Shown here piece after piece: positions 53,265-63,448 of a stretch of 64,000 bases of DNA (position 1 is the stretch's first letter; every line of letters begins with the position of its first letter). Position numbers and translations under genes: made by a program. Under the pieces are notes generated by a model. That model searched no databases, was not told the DNA's origin, and worked only from the letters and a program-made list of their open reading frames with translations. Source of the stretch: Catonella massiliensis. Lineage in GTDB: Bacteria > Bacillota > Clostridia > Lachnospirales > Lachnospiraceae. The stretch is taken from assembly GCF_016651435.1 (NCBI RefSeq), contig NZ_JAEPRJ010000001.1, forward strand, positions 310,001 through 374,000, in the 5' to 3' direction.

Positions 53265-54302
53265 ATGAAAGTAATAGTAACAGGTGGCGCAGGCTTTATT
53301 GGAAGTAATTTTTTATATTATGTACTTAAAAAACATCCTGAAAATGAGTATATTTGTTTGGATAAGCTCACTTATGCGGGCAATCTTTCAAACCTTGAAG
53401 AAGCACTTAAGAATCCAAAGCTTAGGTTCATAAAGGGAGATATTGCTGACAGGGACTTTGTTTATAAGTTATTTGAAGAAGAAAAGCCTGATCAGGTGGT
53501 AAACTTCGCCGCAGAAAGTCATGTAGACCGCTCAGTTCTCTTTCCTGATGAGTTCTTAAGAACCAATATTACAGGGGTGGGAGTACTTCTGGATGCCTGC
53601 AGAAAGTATGGCATCAAGCGTTTTCATCAGGTATCGACAGATGAGGTTTACGGTGACTTGCCACTTGATAGAGAAGATTTATTCTTTACTGAGGATACTC
53701 CGCTTAATCCCTCAAGCCCTTATTCATCCTCGAAGGCATCTGCAGACCTGATAGCTCTAGCTTATCACAGAACCTATGGACTGCCTGTGACCATATCAAG
53801 ATGCTCCAACAACTACGGCGCTTATCAGTTCCCTGAGAAACTGATTCCTCTTATGATATACAATGCTAAGCACGATAAGGAACTGCCTGTATACGGCGAG
53901 GGTATCAATGTAAGGGACTGGCTCTATGTAGAAGACCATTGTATAGCCATTGATATGATACTTGAAAAGGGCAAGGTCGGAGAAGTCTACAATGTAGGCG
54001 GCCATAACGAGAAGAAGAATATAGAGGTGGTTAAGGCCATCCTTAAGGCTACGGACAAGCCTGAGAGCCTCATTAAATACGTAACAGACAGACCTGGGCA
54101 TGACCTAAGATACGCCATAGACCCAAAGAAGATAGGAAAGGAGCTTGGCTGGAAGCCGCTTACTCCATTTGAAAAGGGTATTGAATATACCATAAAATGG
54201 TATCTTGATAATGCGAAGTGGATGGAAGATGTGATGAGTGGGGACTATGAAAAATACTACAAAAAGGTGTATAACAACCGCGAAGAAAAATTTGGCAGGT
54301 AA
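53265..54302 (+). CDS. rfbB: dTDP-glucose 4,6-dehydratase
   Basis: A 345-aa extended SDR enzyme, second step of dTDP-rhamnose synthesis. NAD motif VTGGAGFIGSNFL (5-17), the STDEVYGDL segment, and Tyr/Lys in PYSSSKASADL near 160. It has a 163-base gap from rfbC with no visible gene and a gap of only two bases to rfbD. Confidence 0.96.
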   Translation: MKVIVTGGAGFIGSNFLYYVLKKHPENEYICLDKLTYAGNLSNLEEALKNPKLRFIKGDIADRDFVYKLFEEEKPDQVVNFAAESHVDRSVLFPDEFLRTNITGVGVLLDACRKYGIKRFHQVSTDEVYGDLPLDREDLFFTEDTPLNPSSPYSSSKASADLIALAYHRTYGLPVTISRCSNNYGAYQFPEKLIPLMIYNAKHDKELPVYGEGINVRDWLYVEDHCIAIDMILEKGKVGEVYNVGGHNEKKNIEVVKAILKATDKPESLIKYVTDRPGHDLRYAIDPKKIGKELGWKPLTPFEKGIEYTIKWYLDNAKWMEDVMSGDYEKYYKKVYNNREEKFGR

Positions 54303-54304
54303 AA

Positions 54305-55231
54305 ATGAGAATACTGGTAACCGGTGCAAAAGGACAGCTGGGTATAGCTGTTATGAGAGAATTATTAGGGAAAAAACAGGACTTTGACTTTAGGCTTATG
54401 CTTACGGTATCAAATGATGCCTCTTGGAATTCCCTGTACAACCTAATGAAAGAAGACGGACTTTTAGATGAAAGAGCGGAGATTACAACTCTTGATATAA
54501 GAGATTATTATGCGGTTAAGGCAGCTCTTTTTGGATTCTTGCCTGATGTTATTATCAACTGCTCTGCATACACCGCTGTGGATGACTGTGAGGACCACGA
54601 AGAAGAGGCAAGGGCTGTGAATGAAACAGGAGTGAAGAACCTCGCTCTTGTGGCAAAGGAGATAGACGCAGTGTTGGTACACATTTCAACAGACTATGTG
54701 TTTGACGGAAGTGGAGCTGTGCCTTATACAGAGGGTGACAAGCCAAACCCTGTAAGTGCCTACGGAAGAAGTAAGGCTCTTGGTGAAAAAGCAGTTACTG
54801 ATACCCTTGATAGATATTTTATTATAAGAACTGCCTGGCTCTACGGAGAAGGAAAGAACTTTGTAAAGACTATGATTTCACTATCAGAAAAAAATAAGAC
54901 TCTTCGTGTGGTTTCTGACCAGATTGGTTCTCCTACCTCTGCAGTGGAGCTTGCAAGATTTATAGTCTATCTCATCCAGACTGATAAATATGGAATCTGG
55001 CATGGGGTATGTGACGGAAGTACAAGCTGGTATGAGCTTACCAAGGAGATAATGAGGCTTATGGGAAAAGAAGAGGTAGAGGTCCTGCCTATAACTACTG
55101 AGGAATATCCTACAAAGGCTAAACGGCCACATTTTTCAGTGCTTTCCAATGAAAAGCTTCATAGTGAAACGGATTTTAAGATTAAATCCTGGAAAGAGGC
55201 GCTTAAGGAATATATTTCAAACCTATCTTAG
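54305..55231 (+). CDS. rfbD: dTDP-4-dehydrorhamnose reductase
   Basis: A 308-aa SDR reductase that completes dTDP-L-rhamnose. It has VTGAKGQLGIAVMREL at the N-terminus, INCSAYTAVDDCEDHEEEA, HISTDYVFDGSG and YGRSKALGEKAV with the catalytic Tyr/Lys. rfbA, the thymidylyltransferase, is not in the window, so the pathway is completed elsewhere. Confidence 0.96.
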   Translation: MRILVTGAKGQLGIAVMRELLGKKQDFDFRLMLTVSNDASWNSLYNLMKEDGLLDERAEITTLDIRDYYAVKAALFGFLPDVIINCSAYTAVDDCEDHEEEARAVNETGVKNLALVAKEIDAVLVHISTDYVFDGSGAVPYTEGDKPNPVSAYGRSKALGEKAVTDTLDRYFIIRTAWLYGEGKNFVKTMISLSEKNKTLRVVSDQIGSPTSAVELARFIVYLIQTDKYGIWHGVCDGSTSWYELTKEIMRLMGKEEVEVLPITTEEYPTKAKRPHFSVLSNEKLHSETDFKIKSWKEALKEYISNLS

Positions 55232-55372
55232 AAAGAAAAACAGATTGGCTTATAGTGAGTATTCTTAAGATTTGCTTACAAGGCGCGTTAAATGACCTCT
55301 TTAGGTTGATTTTTGTGGGAATTATATGGTATAAAAATAGTCATAATATTACTATGAAAGAGAGGATAAGAA

Positions 55373-56503
55373 TTGAACAACGAGAATGAAAATATGGAGA
55401 CAGTAGGGCAGCTTGAAGAGACAGCGAGGAAACTTGAGGATGTGACTACTAAGCTTGAGAATCTGGCGGAAAAGATGGAAGGTATAGAAAATGAGGCTAA
55501 AAAGGAAGAGAGCCTTTTTAATAAAATACTTGCAAAGAAGACCTTTGGCATCTTAGGCTGGGGCTTTTTTGCCTTTGTTATAGTGTCGCTAATCGCACAG
55601 GAAATAGGAGTAACATTGGTCAGGATGTTACACTCAGGCGGAGGGCAGATACCTTCGATTATGACCTACATTGTGTCATTTTTCCCATTGTACCTTGTAG
55701 CCTTTCCTGTGCTCTTACTTATTATCAGGAAACTACCTAATGATGGCAGACAAAAGGAGGGCATCGGCTTTTTCACCCTCTTAAAATGTTTTTGTATGTG
55801 CATTACCATTATGTATATTGGTAATCTCATAGGAACAGGGCTTTCGGGGGTTATCGGAGGCTTTTTTGGCAAGACTTCAACCAACAATCTTGCTGAACTT
55901 ATTACCAATGCTGATATGACAGGTACAATCATCTTTGTTGTTATCTTAGGACCGATCATGGAGGAGATAGTATTTAGAAAGATACTTATCGACAAGACTG
56001 TGAAGTTCGGAGAAAGAAACGCAATGATGCTTTCTGCACTTATGTTTGGACTTTTCCATATGAACCTTTTCCAGTTCTTTTATGCCTTTGGTATAGGTCT
56101 CATCTTTGCTTATGTTTACATAAAGAGCAGAAAGATAGGGTATTCAATAGCCTTCCATATGATTATCAACTTTATGGGATCTGTTTTGGCCGTGTTCGTC
56201 TCTAAAAACTATACCGAAGACGTGATAAATAAGCTCCAGAGCGGCAATCCTGAACTAGTATCACAGGCTCTAACACCGGGGGTAATTATGTCTGCGGTAT
56301 ATTCGATTGCGGTTATCGTAATCTTTTTTGTGGGACTTGTTTTACTGATTATCGGAAGAAAGAATATGCGTCTTGATGTAAACGGCGCACCATTTACTAG
56401 AAGGGAAGAGAAAGGTCTTGTCTACGGAAACTTTGGAATGGCATTTTTTATAGCTGCCTGCATTGCAATGATGGGACTCACTACACTTGCACAGCTAAGT
56501 TAG
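55373..56503 (+). CDS. CPBP family intramembrane metalloprotease
   Basis: A 376-aa membrane protein. The first 45 residues are a Glu-rich coiled-coil (ETARKLEDVTTKLENLAEKM). The CPBP/ABI core follows with EExxxR in MEEIVFRKILIDK, FGLFHMN and the HMIINFMGS motif that together supply the active site. Such proteins process or protect against peptides, or modify prenylated-type substrates in eukaryotes; the target here is unknown. TTG start seven bases after GAGG. Confidence 0.9.
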   Translation: MNNENENMETVGQLEETARKLEDVTTKLENLAEKMEGIENEAKKEESLFNKILAKKTFGILGWGFFAFVIVSLIAQEIGVTLVRMLHSGGGQIPSIMTYIVSFFPLYLVAFPVLLLIIRKLPNDGRQKEGIGFFTLLKCFCMCITIMYIGNLIGTGLSGVIGGFFGKTSTNNLAELITNADMTGTIIFVVILGPIMEEIVFRKILIDKTVKFGERNAMMLSALMFGLFHMNLFQFFYAFGIGLIFAYVYIKSRKIGYSIAFHMIINFMGSVLAVFVSKNYTEDVINKLQSGNPELVSQALTPGVIMSAVYSIAVIVIFFVGLVLLIIGRKNMRLDVNGAPFTRREEKGLVYGNFGMAFFIAACIAMMGLTTLAQLS

Positions 56504-56509
56504 GAGAAT

Positions 56510-58159
56510 ATGAAAGAAGAAAAGATAGTTTATGTAATAGGACATAAGAACCCGGACACCGATTCAATTTGTTCTGCTATCTCTTATGCAGAGCTTAAGA
56601 ATCTGACGTCAAGAGGAATTAAATATGTTCCAAAGAGGGCAGGCCAGATAAATGAAGAGACGGAATATGTCCTAAAGAGGATTGGAATAGAGCCTCCGGG
56701 CTATATGCCTGATGCGGGTACACAGGTAAAGGATATGGAGATTCACAAGACTCCATTTGCTGACTCAAGCCTCACAATTAATGAGGCCTGGGAGCTTATG
56801 AAAGAGGCTAGGGCTGCATCCCTTCCTATTACCGATAGTGAGGGAAGGCTTGAAGGTATAATAGCTATAGGAGATATTGCGAAGTACTTTATGGGAAATG
56901 CTGATGAGACTATACTTGCTAAGGCCAGAACCCAGTACAAGAGAATGGCGGATACACTAAATGGAAGGCTTGCGCTTGGTAATGAACACGGCTACTTCAT
57001 AAAGGGAAGGGTTATCATTGGCACTGATGACCCTAAGCTTCTTGCGTCCAATATGGCTGCAGATGACCTGGTTGTGCTTGGCAACAGAAAAGATACCCAG
57101 CTTGCGGCCATCAAGGCAGATGCCAGCTGTATAGTGATAAGTGGCGGACACACAGCAGATGAAGACGTCATAGCTGCGGCGAAGAAGAAGAGCTGCGTAA
57201 TCATAGAGAGTCCTATGGATACCTATACCATAGCAACTTTTATAAGCCATAGTATACCTGTTAGATATCTTATGAAATGTGAGGGCATAGTAACCTTCCA
57301 TTCGAATGATTTTACAGATGCAATCAAGGAAACTATGGGTAAGTACCGCTACCGTGACTTCCCTGTAATAGATGCAGATGGACGCTGTCTTGGCACCATT
57401 TCCAGAAGAAACCTCATCAATGTAAGGAAAAAGCAGCTCATTCTTGTCGATCACAACGAGCGTACTCAGACCGTTGACAACATAGAAGAGACAGAAATCC
57501 TTGAGATAATTGACCACCATAGAATAGGCTCTCTTGAGACCATGGGACCTGTCATGTTTAGAAATCAGCCTGTAGGCTGTACTGCAACCATTATATACCA
57601 GATGTATAATGAAAGAGGAGTAGAGATACCTAAGAAGATAGCGGGGCTCCTCCTTGCGGCTATTCTCTCTGACACCCTTATGTTCCGCTCACCTACCTGT
57701 ACCAAGTTTGACCAGGAGGCTGTTACCGTGCTTGCGGGGATTGCAGGCATTAACATAGAGGACTTTGCAAATGATATGTTCATGGCGGGCAGCAACCTCT
57801 CAGAAAAGGCTCCTGAGGAGATATTCTATCAGGATTTTAAGAAGTTTATGGCAGGCGAAACATCCTTTGGAGTGGGACAGATTAACTCTATGGACTCCAA
57901 GTCTCTTGCAAATGCTGAAGAGAAGATAAGGCCTATATTGCAGAGTGAATGTGGTAAAAACGGTATGTCAATGGTATTCTTTATGCTTACTAACATAGTC
58001 GAGGAATCCACAAAACTTCTTTGTTTTGGTGACGGAAGCGAAAGAATTGTAGAAAAGGCCTTTGATGTGAAAGTCTATAAGGATGCCGCTACCCTAAAGG
58101 GTATAGTTTCCAGAAAGAAGCAGCTAATACCTGCTATCATGGGCGTATTCAATGCTTAG
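56510..58159 (+). CDS. Manganese-dependent inorganic pyrophosphatase with CBS and DRTGG domains
   Basis: A 549-aa class II pyrophosphatase. The DHH part begins the protein (GHKNPDTDSICSAIS), is interrupted by a CBS-DRTGG-CBS block (about residues 65-300), and resumes with VDHNERTQTV, the EIIDHHRIG motif and a DHHA2 domain. CBS inserts of this kind are known to sense adenine nucleotides, with DRTGG forms binding diadenosine polyphosphates. It hydrolyses diphosphate to phosphate. AGGAG precedes the ATG, six bases after the CPBP gene. Confidence 0.95.
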   Translation: MKEEKIVYVIGHKNPDTDSICSAISYAELKNLTSRGIKYVPKRAGQINEETEYVLKRIGIEPPGYMPDAGTQVKDMEIHKTPFADSSLTINEAWELMKEARAASLPITDSEGRLEGIIAIGDIAKYFMGNADETILAKARTQYKRMADTLNGRLALGNEHGYFIKGRVIIGTDDPKLLASNMAADDLVVLGNRKDTQLAAIKADASCIVISGGHTADEDVIAAAKKKSCVIIESPMDTYTIATFISHSIPVRYLMKCEGIVTFHSNDFTDAIKETMGKYRYRDFPVIDADGRCLGTISRRNLINVRKKQLILVDHNERTQTVDNIEETEILEIIDHHRIGSLETMGPVMFRNQPVGCTATIIYQMYNERGVEIPKKIAGLLLAAILSDTLMFRSPTCTKFDQEAVTVLAGIAGINIEDFANDMFMAGSNLSEKAPEEIFYQDFKKFMAGETSFGVGQINSMDSKSLANAEEKIRPILQSECGKNGMSMVFFMLTNIVEESTKLLCFGDGSERIVEKAFDVKVYKDAATLKGIVSRKKQLIPAIMGVFNA

Positions 58160-58174
58160 CATTATACTTTTTAC

Positions 58175-58202
58175 TTGAAATATGATAATGTAATGGTATA
58201 AT
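58175..58202 (+). promoter_or_regulatory. Promoter of pepV
   Basis: TTGAAA (58175-58180), spacer 16, TATAAT (58197-58202). Confidence 0.7.
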
Positions 58203-58259
58203 TCTCAGTAAGAAATTTTCCTATCGGGTGAAGAATAATTGTAAATATGGAGGTATAAA

Positions 58260-59669
58260 ATGGCTTACGAAAAAGAAATAAGTGACTACATTGAGAGTCA
58301 TAAGGAAGAGATGTTAAACGACCTTATGGACCTCATAAGGATTAATAGTGAAAAAGGCGAAGAAAAGCCTGGTATGCCTTATGGAGAGGGCCCTTACAAG
58401 GCTCTTGAGGCTGCAAGTAAGCTTCTCACAGGCTACGGCTTTAAGGTAAATAACTATGACAACAGAGTAATTACTGCTGACTCTTATGATTTACCTACCA
58501 GACTTGATATCTTGGCGCACCTGGATGTAGTGCCTGCGGGAGATGACTGGACAGTTACAGAGCCTTACAATCCTGTGATTAAAGACGGGCTCCTCTACGG
58601 CAGGGGAAGCTGTGATGACAAGGGACCTGCAGTTGCAGCCCTCTATGCAATTAGAGCAGTCAAAGAGCTAAATATACCACTTAAACACAATGTCCGCCTC
58701 ATCCTTGGTTCAGACGAGGAATGTGGCAGCAGTGATGTAGAATACTACTACACCAAAGAAAAGGCTGCACCTATGACAATTACTCCTGATGCGTCCTGGC
58801 CTCTTATCAATATAGAAAAGGGCGGAATCAGCAATGAGTTTACCGCCGAATACGAAAAGACTGACAAGACTCCAAGTCTTGTGTCCTTAAAGGGCGGTAT
58901 CAAGATAAATGTGGTTCCAGGCAAGGCTACAGCAGTAGTAAAGGGGCTTAAAGAGGCAGATGTTAAGGAGATAACCAAGAAATTTGAGGAAGAAACCGGA
59001 CTTAAGTTTGTATTTGAGGAAGACGGGGATAACCTTAATATCAAGGCTATAGGTGTGAATGCACACGCTTCCCTACCACATATGGGTAAGAACGCCATCC
59101 AGGGACTTGTTACCCTCTTATCTAAGTTCCCTCTTGCAGATGCTCCTGTAAACAACTATGTGAAAGCTCTTAACAACATCTTCCCTTATGGCGACTACAA
59201 TGGTAAAACGATGGGCGTAGACCTTAAGGATGATGTCTCAGGAGAGACCACAGTCAGCTTTGACATCCTTGAAATCACCGAAACACATTTTAAGGGTGCT
59301 TATGACTGTCGTGCAAGCATTGTAGCTAACGATGAGAACACAGGCAGGGTAATGGAGCAAAAAATCCGTGAACAGGGATTTACCATACCTGAAAAGCCTA
59401 TGTTTGAGCCTCATGTAGTAGACGGTGATTCAGAGCTTGTAAAAACCCTGCTTAAATGTTATGAGAAGGGCTTTGGAGTTACAAATGCCAAGCCAATAGC
59501 CATAGGTGGAGGTACCTATGTACACCATGTTGAAAACGGAGTAGCCTTTGGCTGTGAAGATCCTGAAATTGACAACCATATGCATGGTGCTGATGAGTTC
59601 ATGGTAGTTGACATGATAGTTAAGAGTGCGAAAGTATTTGCAGATGCAATAGTGGAGTTATGCAAGTAA
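58260..59669 (+). CDS. pepV: Dipeptidase PepV (Sapep family, M20)
   Basis: A 469-aa dinuclear-zinc peptidase. Metal-site motifs are LAHLDVVPAG near 85, GRGSCDDKGPAVA near 118, SDEECGSSD near 152 and a late His in AIGGGTYVHHVENGVAFG. It cleaves dipeptides in the cytoplasm. GGAGG lies seven bases before the ATG. The next gene starts on the base after its stop. Confidence 0.94.
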   Translation: MAYEKEISDYIESHKEEMLNDLMDLIRINSEKGEEKPGMPYGEGPYKALEAASKLLTGYGFKVNNYDNRVITADSYDLPTRLDILAHLDVVPAGDDWTVTEPYNPVIKDGLLYGRGSCDDKGPAVAALYAIRAVKELNIPLKHNVRLILGSDEECGSSDVEYYYTKEKAAPMTITPDASWPLINIEKGGISNEFTAEYEKTDKTPSLVSLKGGIKINVVPGKATAVVKGLKEADVKEITKKFEEETGLKFVFEEDGDNLNIKAIGVNAHASLPHMGKNAIQGLVTLLSKFPLADAPVNNYVKALNNIFPYGDYNGKTMGVDLKDDVSGETTVSFDILEITETHFKGAYDCRASIVANDENTGRVMEQKIREQGFTIPEKPMFEPHVVDGDSELVKTLLKCYEKGFGVTNAKPIAIGGGTYVHHVENGVAFGCEDPEIDNHMHGADEFMVVDMIVKSAKVFADAIVELCK

Positions 59670-62129
59670 ATGAAAATTATTAAAAAGATTTATAGGATAT
59701 ACAAAAAATATAACCCTGACGAATCCATGTTAGGGTACTTAAAAAGGCATATTGGGCAGGTTATACTTGCCCTTATGCTTTCTCTGTTTGTTGTAGGTGT
59801 TTTCTGCTTTGACGCGAGTCTCACACAGTTTAACAAAAACGGCAAGGACTTTGAGAAGCTGTTTTATACAGATGATTTTGATAATTTAATATGGGGAATG
59901 GTTCTTATTTTAATCCCTGTATTTTTATGTATATACTCTATCTTTCGCTTTGCGGGTGCGCCAAAGGAGAAAAAGCTTATTAAAAGAGGAGAGAATTCTA
60001 TCTTTACCCAGATAATCATACTCATTTCTCTTGGAGCAGCAGGCGGAATATTAAGATATGAGCATAAAGATATTTACGGTCTTGTAAATAAATTCATAAT
60101 AAACAATGATGGTATAGCTTATCTTAAATTCATAGGTGTAATACTGTTGGTTACCTTAGGCGCAATCTGGGAAAAGCTCATATTATGGCTGAGGTCAGGA
60201 GGCGCCTACAAGCATCCCTGGTTTATCAAATGCTTTATGGCGGGGCTTACAGGGCTTATGGGCTTTTATCTGGTTGAAATGCAGATGGGTACCCCTCCGA
60301 ATGTCATCGTAAAAATGATGTTCTTTAACATGATGTACTGGATTATCCTCTATACCTTTTTATATGCGGTATTTAGAGGGATTAAGATACCTGCCTTTAT
60401 CTGCATCGTCCTTGCATACCTGGTGGGAGTTGCGAACTACACAGTACTTCAGTTTAGAGGCAACTACATTATGTTCGGAGACCTTACAGTTATAGGAACT
60501 GCGATGGAAGTAGCAGGCAGGTATAAGCTTCACCCTGATACTCCATTCTTTGTAGCTGTGGGCATATTTGTGGTCTTTCTCATCATACTGATACTGATAC
60601 CAAGGCTTAGGAAGAATAAAATAAATCCTGTTAGAAGGATAATTACCACACTGATAGCAATTGGCTGCTTATCTGTAGCTTGTATTTGGTCTTTTCAGGA
60701 TGGACTACTTTACAACTATATCTTCGGCCTTTCATGGAACTATAATGAAAATGTAAATGATGAGGGCTACCTTGCATATTTTTTCAGCAATATGCACGCA
60801 ACAAGCGGTGTAAAAGTCGAGGGCTACAGTCCTAAGGTGGCTAGGGAAGCTGTAAAAGAGGTGCTTGATTCACCTGATAATATAATGAAAGATTATAAGG
60901 ACGGTGTACGCTATCCTACCATCTTAGTCATTCAAAATGAAACCTTTGCAGACCTTTCGGTTCTTGCGGACATTAAGACAGATAAGCCTGTTATGCCTTA
61001 TATAAAGAGCCTCAAGAAGAATACAATTAAAGGCTATGTAAATATGAGTGTAACAGGAGGGCCTACAGCCAATACTGAATTTGAATTCCTCACAAGAAGC
61101 TCGATGGCATATATGCCGACAGGCTCAGTGCCGTATACCCAGTATCTTAAGCAGAATGTACCATCGGTGGTAGAGGTGCTTAAGAATCAGAAAAAGCCTT
61201 ACAAGACAACTGCTTTCCATCCTTACTATTCATCAGGATATAACAGGAAGAGTGTGTATCAGTATATAGGCTTTGAAGATGCTGTATTTTACGAGGAATT
61301 TAATGATAAGGAGCTGCTTAGGGGGCTAATTACCGATAAGAATGACTACAAAGACCTCATAGAAATGTACGAAAAAAATAAAAAAGCTAACAAGGATCAA
61401 CCACAATTTTTCTTTAATGTAACTATGCAAAACCATGGTGGCTTTTCAAATAACAAGGTGCGATTTGATGAGCCTGTCAAGATAACCAACTTCAAGGCGG
61501 TTCAGGCACTTGATAACTATGTTTCGCTTATGAGGACAAGTGATACTGCACTTAAAGATTTGATTGGGTATTTTAAGAAGGTGGATGAGCCTGTGATTAT
61601 ACTTTTTTACGGGGACCACCAGCCTTCATTTTCGGATGATGCTACAAAGCAGTTAAATGATCATAGCCTTTATAAAAGTGATAATGACAAGAGACTGTCA
61701 AAGTTCGTAGTTCCTTATTTTATTTGGGCTAATTATGACATTCCTGAGTATGACGGCATGCATGACGGAGGACTTACAGGTGAATATAACACTGTTTCAG
61801 TTAACTATCTGGCATCAATCCTGTTAAAGTATTCAGGGGTTGAGCTTTCTGATTATGATAAATACCTGCTAAACCTCCATCAGTACATACCTGCAATGTC
61901 AGCTCTTGGCTACTGGGACGGTAATGGCAAAAGACTTTTCTCCACTCACCTTACTAAGCCGCAGGCTTCTGAATTTGGAGCGGCCACAAGGCATAAGCAA
62001 AAGAAGGTGGACGAGAAGAAGGCTGAGAAGCTAAAAAGAGGCTATGAAAATGTGCAGTACAATCTGATATTTGATGCCAAAGACAAGTTATGGGATATAT
62101 TTTTACCAAGAAAAGAAGATAACAAATGA
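59670..62129 (+). CDS. LTA synthase-like membrane sulfatase
   Basis: An 819-aa protein with N-terminal membrane spans (about ten hydrophobic segments to residue 345) and an extracellular sulfatase-fold domain. Key sites: VIQNETFADLS with a metal-binding Glu, GGPTANTEFEFLTRSSM with a candidate nucleophile Thr, NVTMQNHGGFSNN and ILFYGDHQPSF. It is longer than classical LtaS (about 650) and may transfer phosphoglycerol or a similar group to a cell-envelope polymer. It overlaps the next gene by four bases. Confidence 0.9.
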   Translation: MKIIKKIYRIYKKYNPDESMLGYLKRHIGQVILALMLSLFVVGVFCFDASLTQFNKNGKDFEKLFYTDDFDNLIWGMVLILIPVFLCIYSIFRFAGAPKEKKLIKRGENSIFTQIIILISLGAAGGILRYEHKDIYGLVNKFIINNDGIAYLKFIGVILLVTLGAIWEKLILWLRSGGAYKHPWFIKCFMAGLTGLMGFYLVEMQMGTPPNVIVKMMFFNMMYWIILYTFLYAVFRGIKIPAFICIVLAYLVGVANYTVLQFRGNYIMFGDLTVIGTAMEVAGRYKLHPDTPFFVAVGIFVVFLIILILIPRLRKNKINPVRRIITTLIAIGCLSVACIWSFQDGLLYNYIFGLSWNYNENVNDEGYLAYFFSNMHATSGVKVEGYSPKVAREAVKEVLDSPDNIMKDYKDGVRYPTILVIQNETFADLSVLADIKTDKPVMPYIKSLKKNTIKGYVNMSVTGGPTANTEFEFLTRSSMAYMPTGSVPYTQYLKQNVPSVVEVLKNQKKPYKTTAFHPYYSSGYNRKSVYQYIGFEDAVFYEEFNDKELLRGLITDKNDYKDLIEMYEKNKKANKDQPQFFFNVTMQNHGGFSNNKVRFDEPVKITNFKAVQALDNYVSLMRTSDTALKDLIGYFKKVDEPVIILFYGDHQPSFSDDATKQLNDHSLYKSDNDKRLSKFVVPYFIWANYDIPEYDGMHDGGLTGEYNTVSVNYLASILLKYSGVELSDYDKYLLNLHQYIPAMSALGYWDGNGKRLFSTHLTKPQASEFGAATRHKQKKVDEKKAEKLKRGYENVQYNLIFDAKDKLWDIFLPRKEDNK

Positions 62130-63304
62130 AAACAAAGAAGATAGTTAGTTTATTAAGTGTGATAATATTTATGGTCCTTACCTATGTGGGGCTTACCATA
62201 AAGACACAGGCCGCTGAGAGTAAGGATGTAGTAGTAGAGGGGGGATATAGATTCTTGCTCTACTATACTCAGGCCATTCAAAGCTATGCCGTTGATGGCA
62301 ATGACATATACATTCAACAGGCATACAGTGAAAATGAGTTTGATGAATTCGATGATTACAAGACCGGAAGAGTTGAAAATCTCGTGCTCATAAGCAGATG
62401 TCAGTATTCAGCTGAGTATGATGCTTATAAACCTGTAGACCATATGGTAATAAGGGGAGCCGGGCATGGACAGACCTTAGAGGTGTATAGTTACAATGGG
62501 AAGAAGTACCTTTTAGTTTCCTGTGGAAGTAAAAAGACCTATAACCGTACACTTTGGTGGTCAACTCAGATTGGACGCATTGAATACAAACCAGGTGCAT
62601 TTATAAATAACAGTCAGGTAAAAAGGCTTACATATCTGAATTATTCCAATAAAAAGTCTAAACGCTTTGGCACTACAATGAGGGTTGATGCAGCATTGAC
62701 ACCTGATAAAAGTACCCTGGTCATATGGAAACTAAATGAAAAAGGTAAATCCGAGTATTCCGCATACAAATTCTCCGTAGTAAATAAGGAATTTGACAGG
62801 GCGAAAAATAACGAAGTAAATGTAAAGAAAAATAAGAGAATTAAAAAGGCTCTTGTATTTTCAACAAAACAGTACAAGCTTAAATCAAGGTCAATTCAGG
62901 GCTTTGCCATAAGCAATAAAACAAATGGTAGGTACAATCTATATGTGTCATCAGGAGATGAAAGATATTACAAACTAAACGGGATTTCCATTTATAAATA
63001 TGAGATTAAGAATGGAAAGGTCAGACACAGGTCTACGGCCAGATTAAATGCAGACTATGTATGGAGTTCTTTTCCGCCCGATTCAGAGGATGATGGCAGC
63101 GGTGATGAGAAAGAAAGCGAAGAGAGCAATGACGAGGAAGAAGATTATACCGATGATGACTACACTGATGAAGATGATGAGGATGTAACATTTGCCGAGG
63201 TTGAGGACTTAAAGATAGTTGGAGGCGACCTTCAGTTTGTGGTAAGAAATACAGGGGACGCGAATCAGCAGCTTATCTGTACCATACCTCAAAGTGAGTT
63301 TTAA
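62126..63304 (+). CDS. Uncharacterised exported protein with a strongly acidic segment
   Basis: A 392-aa protein with a signal peptide (about 1-31, ending TQAAES). The body looks like a beta-rich repeat fold (QSYAVDGNDIYIQQAYSE; VLISRCQYS; DHMVIRGAGHGQTLEVYS), perhaps a beta-propeller. Around residues 315-365 there is a stretch of Asp, Glu and Ser (DEEEDYTDDDYTDEDDEDV) that might bind calcium. It is translationally coupled to the LTA-synthase-like gene, so it may help the same envelope polymer step. Family not recognised. Confidence 0.78.
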   Translation: MKTKKIVSLLSVIIFMVLTYVGLTIKTQAAESKDVVVEGGYRFLLYYTQAIQSYAVDGNDIYIQQAYSENEFDEFDDYKTGRVENLVLISRCQYSAEYDAYKPVDHMVIRGAGHGQTLEVYSYNGKKYLLVSCGSKKTYNRTLWWSTQIGRIEYKPGAFINNSQVKRLTYLNYSNKKSKRFGTTMRVDAALTPDKSTLVIWKLNEKGKSEYSAYKFSVVNKEFDRAKNNEVNVKKNKRIKKALVFSTKQYKLKSRSIQGFAISNKTNGRYNLYVSSGDERYYKLNGISIYKYEIKNGKVRHRSTARLNADYVWSSFPPDSEDDGSGDEKESEESNDEEEDYTDDDYTDEDDEDVTFAEVEDLKIVGGDLQFVVRNTGDANQQLICTIPQSEF

Positions 63305-63335
63305 TAAAGGTAAAAAAAGATTTTGACTATAAATC

Positions 63336-63374
63336 AAAGAAGAGCTGTTATGTGATTTGCAATAGCTCTTCTTT
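63336..63374 (+). terminator. Hairpin terminator after the acidic-protein gene
   Basis: AAAGAAGAGCT (63336-63346) pairs perfectly with AGCTCTTCTTT (63364-63374). Confidence 0.75.
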
Positions 63375-63384
63375 GGATATTTAT

Positions 63385-63413
63385 TTGAAAAATACAGTTT
63401 AACATGATAAAAT
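63385..63413 (+). promoter_or_regulatory. Promoter of the YfhO-like gene
   Basis: TTGAAA (63385-63390), spacer 17, TAAAAT (63408-63413). Confidence 0.7.
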
Positions 63414-63448
63414 CTAGATAGCAAGTGTGATTAAATAGGAGGAATTTG

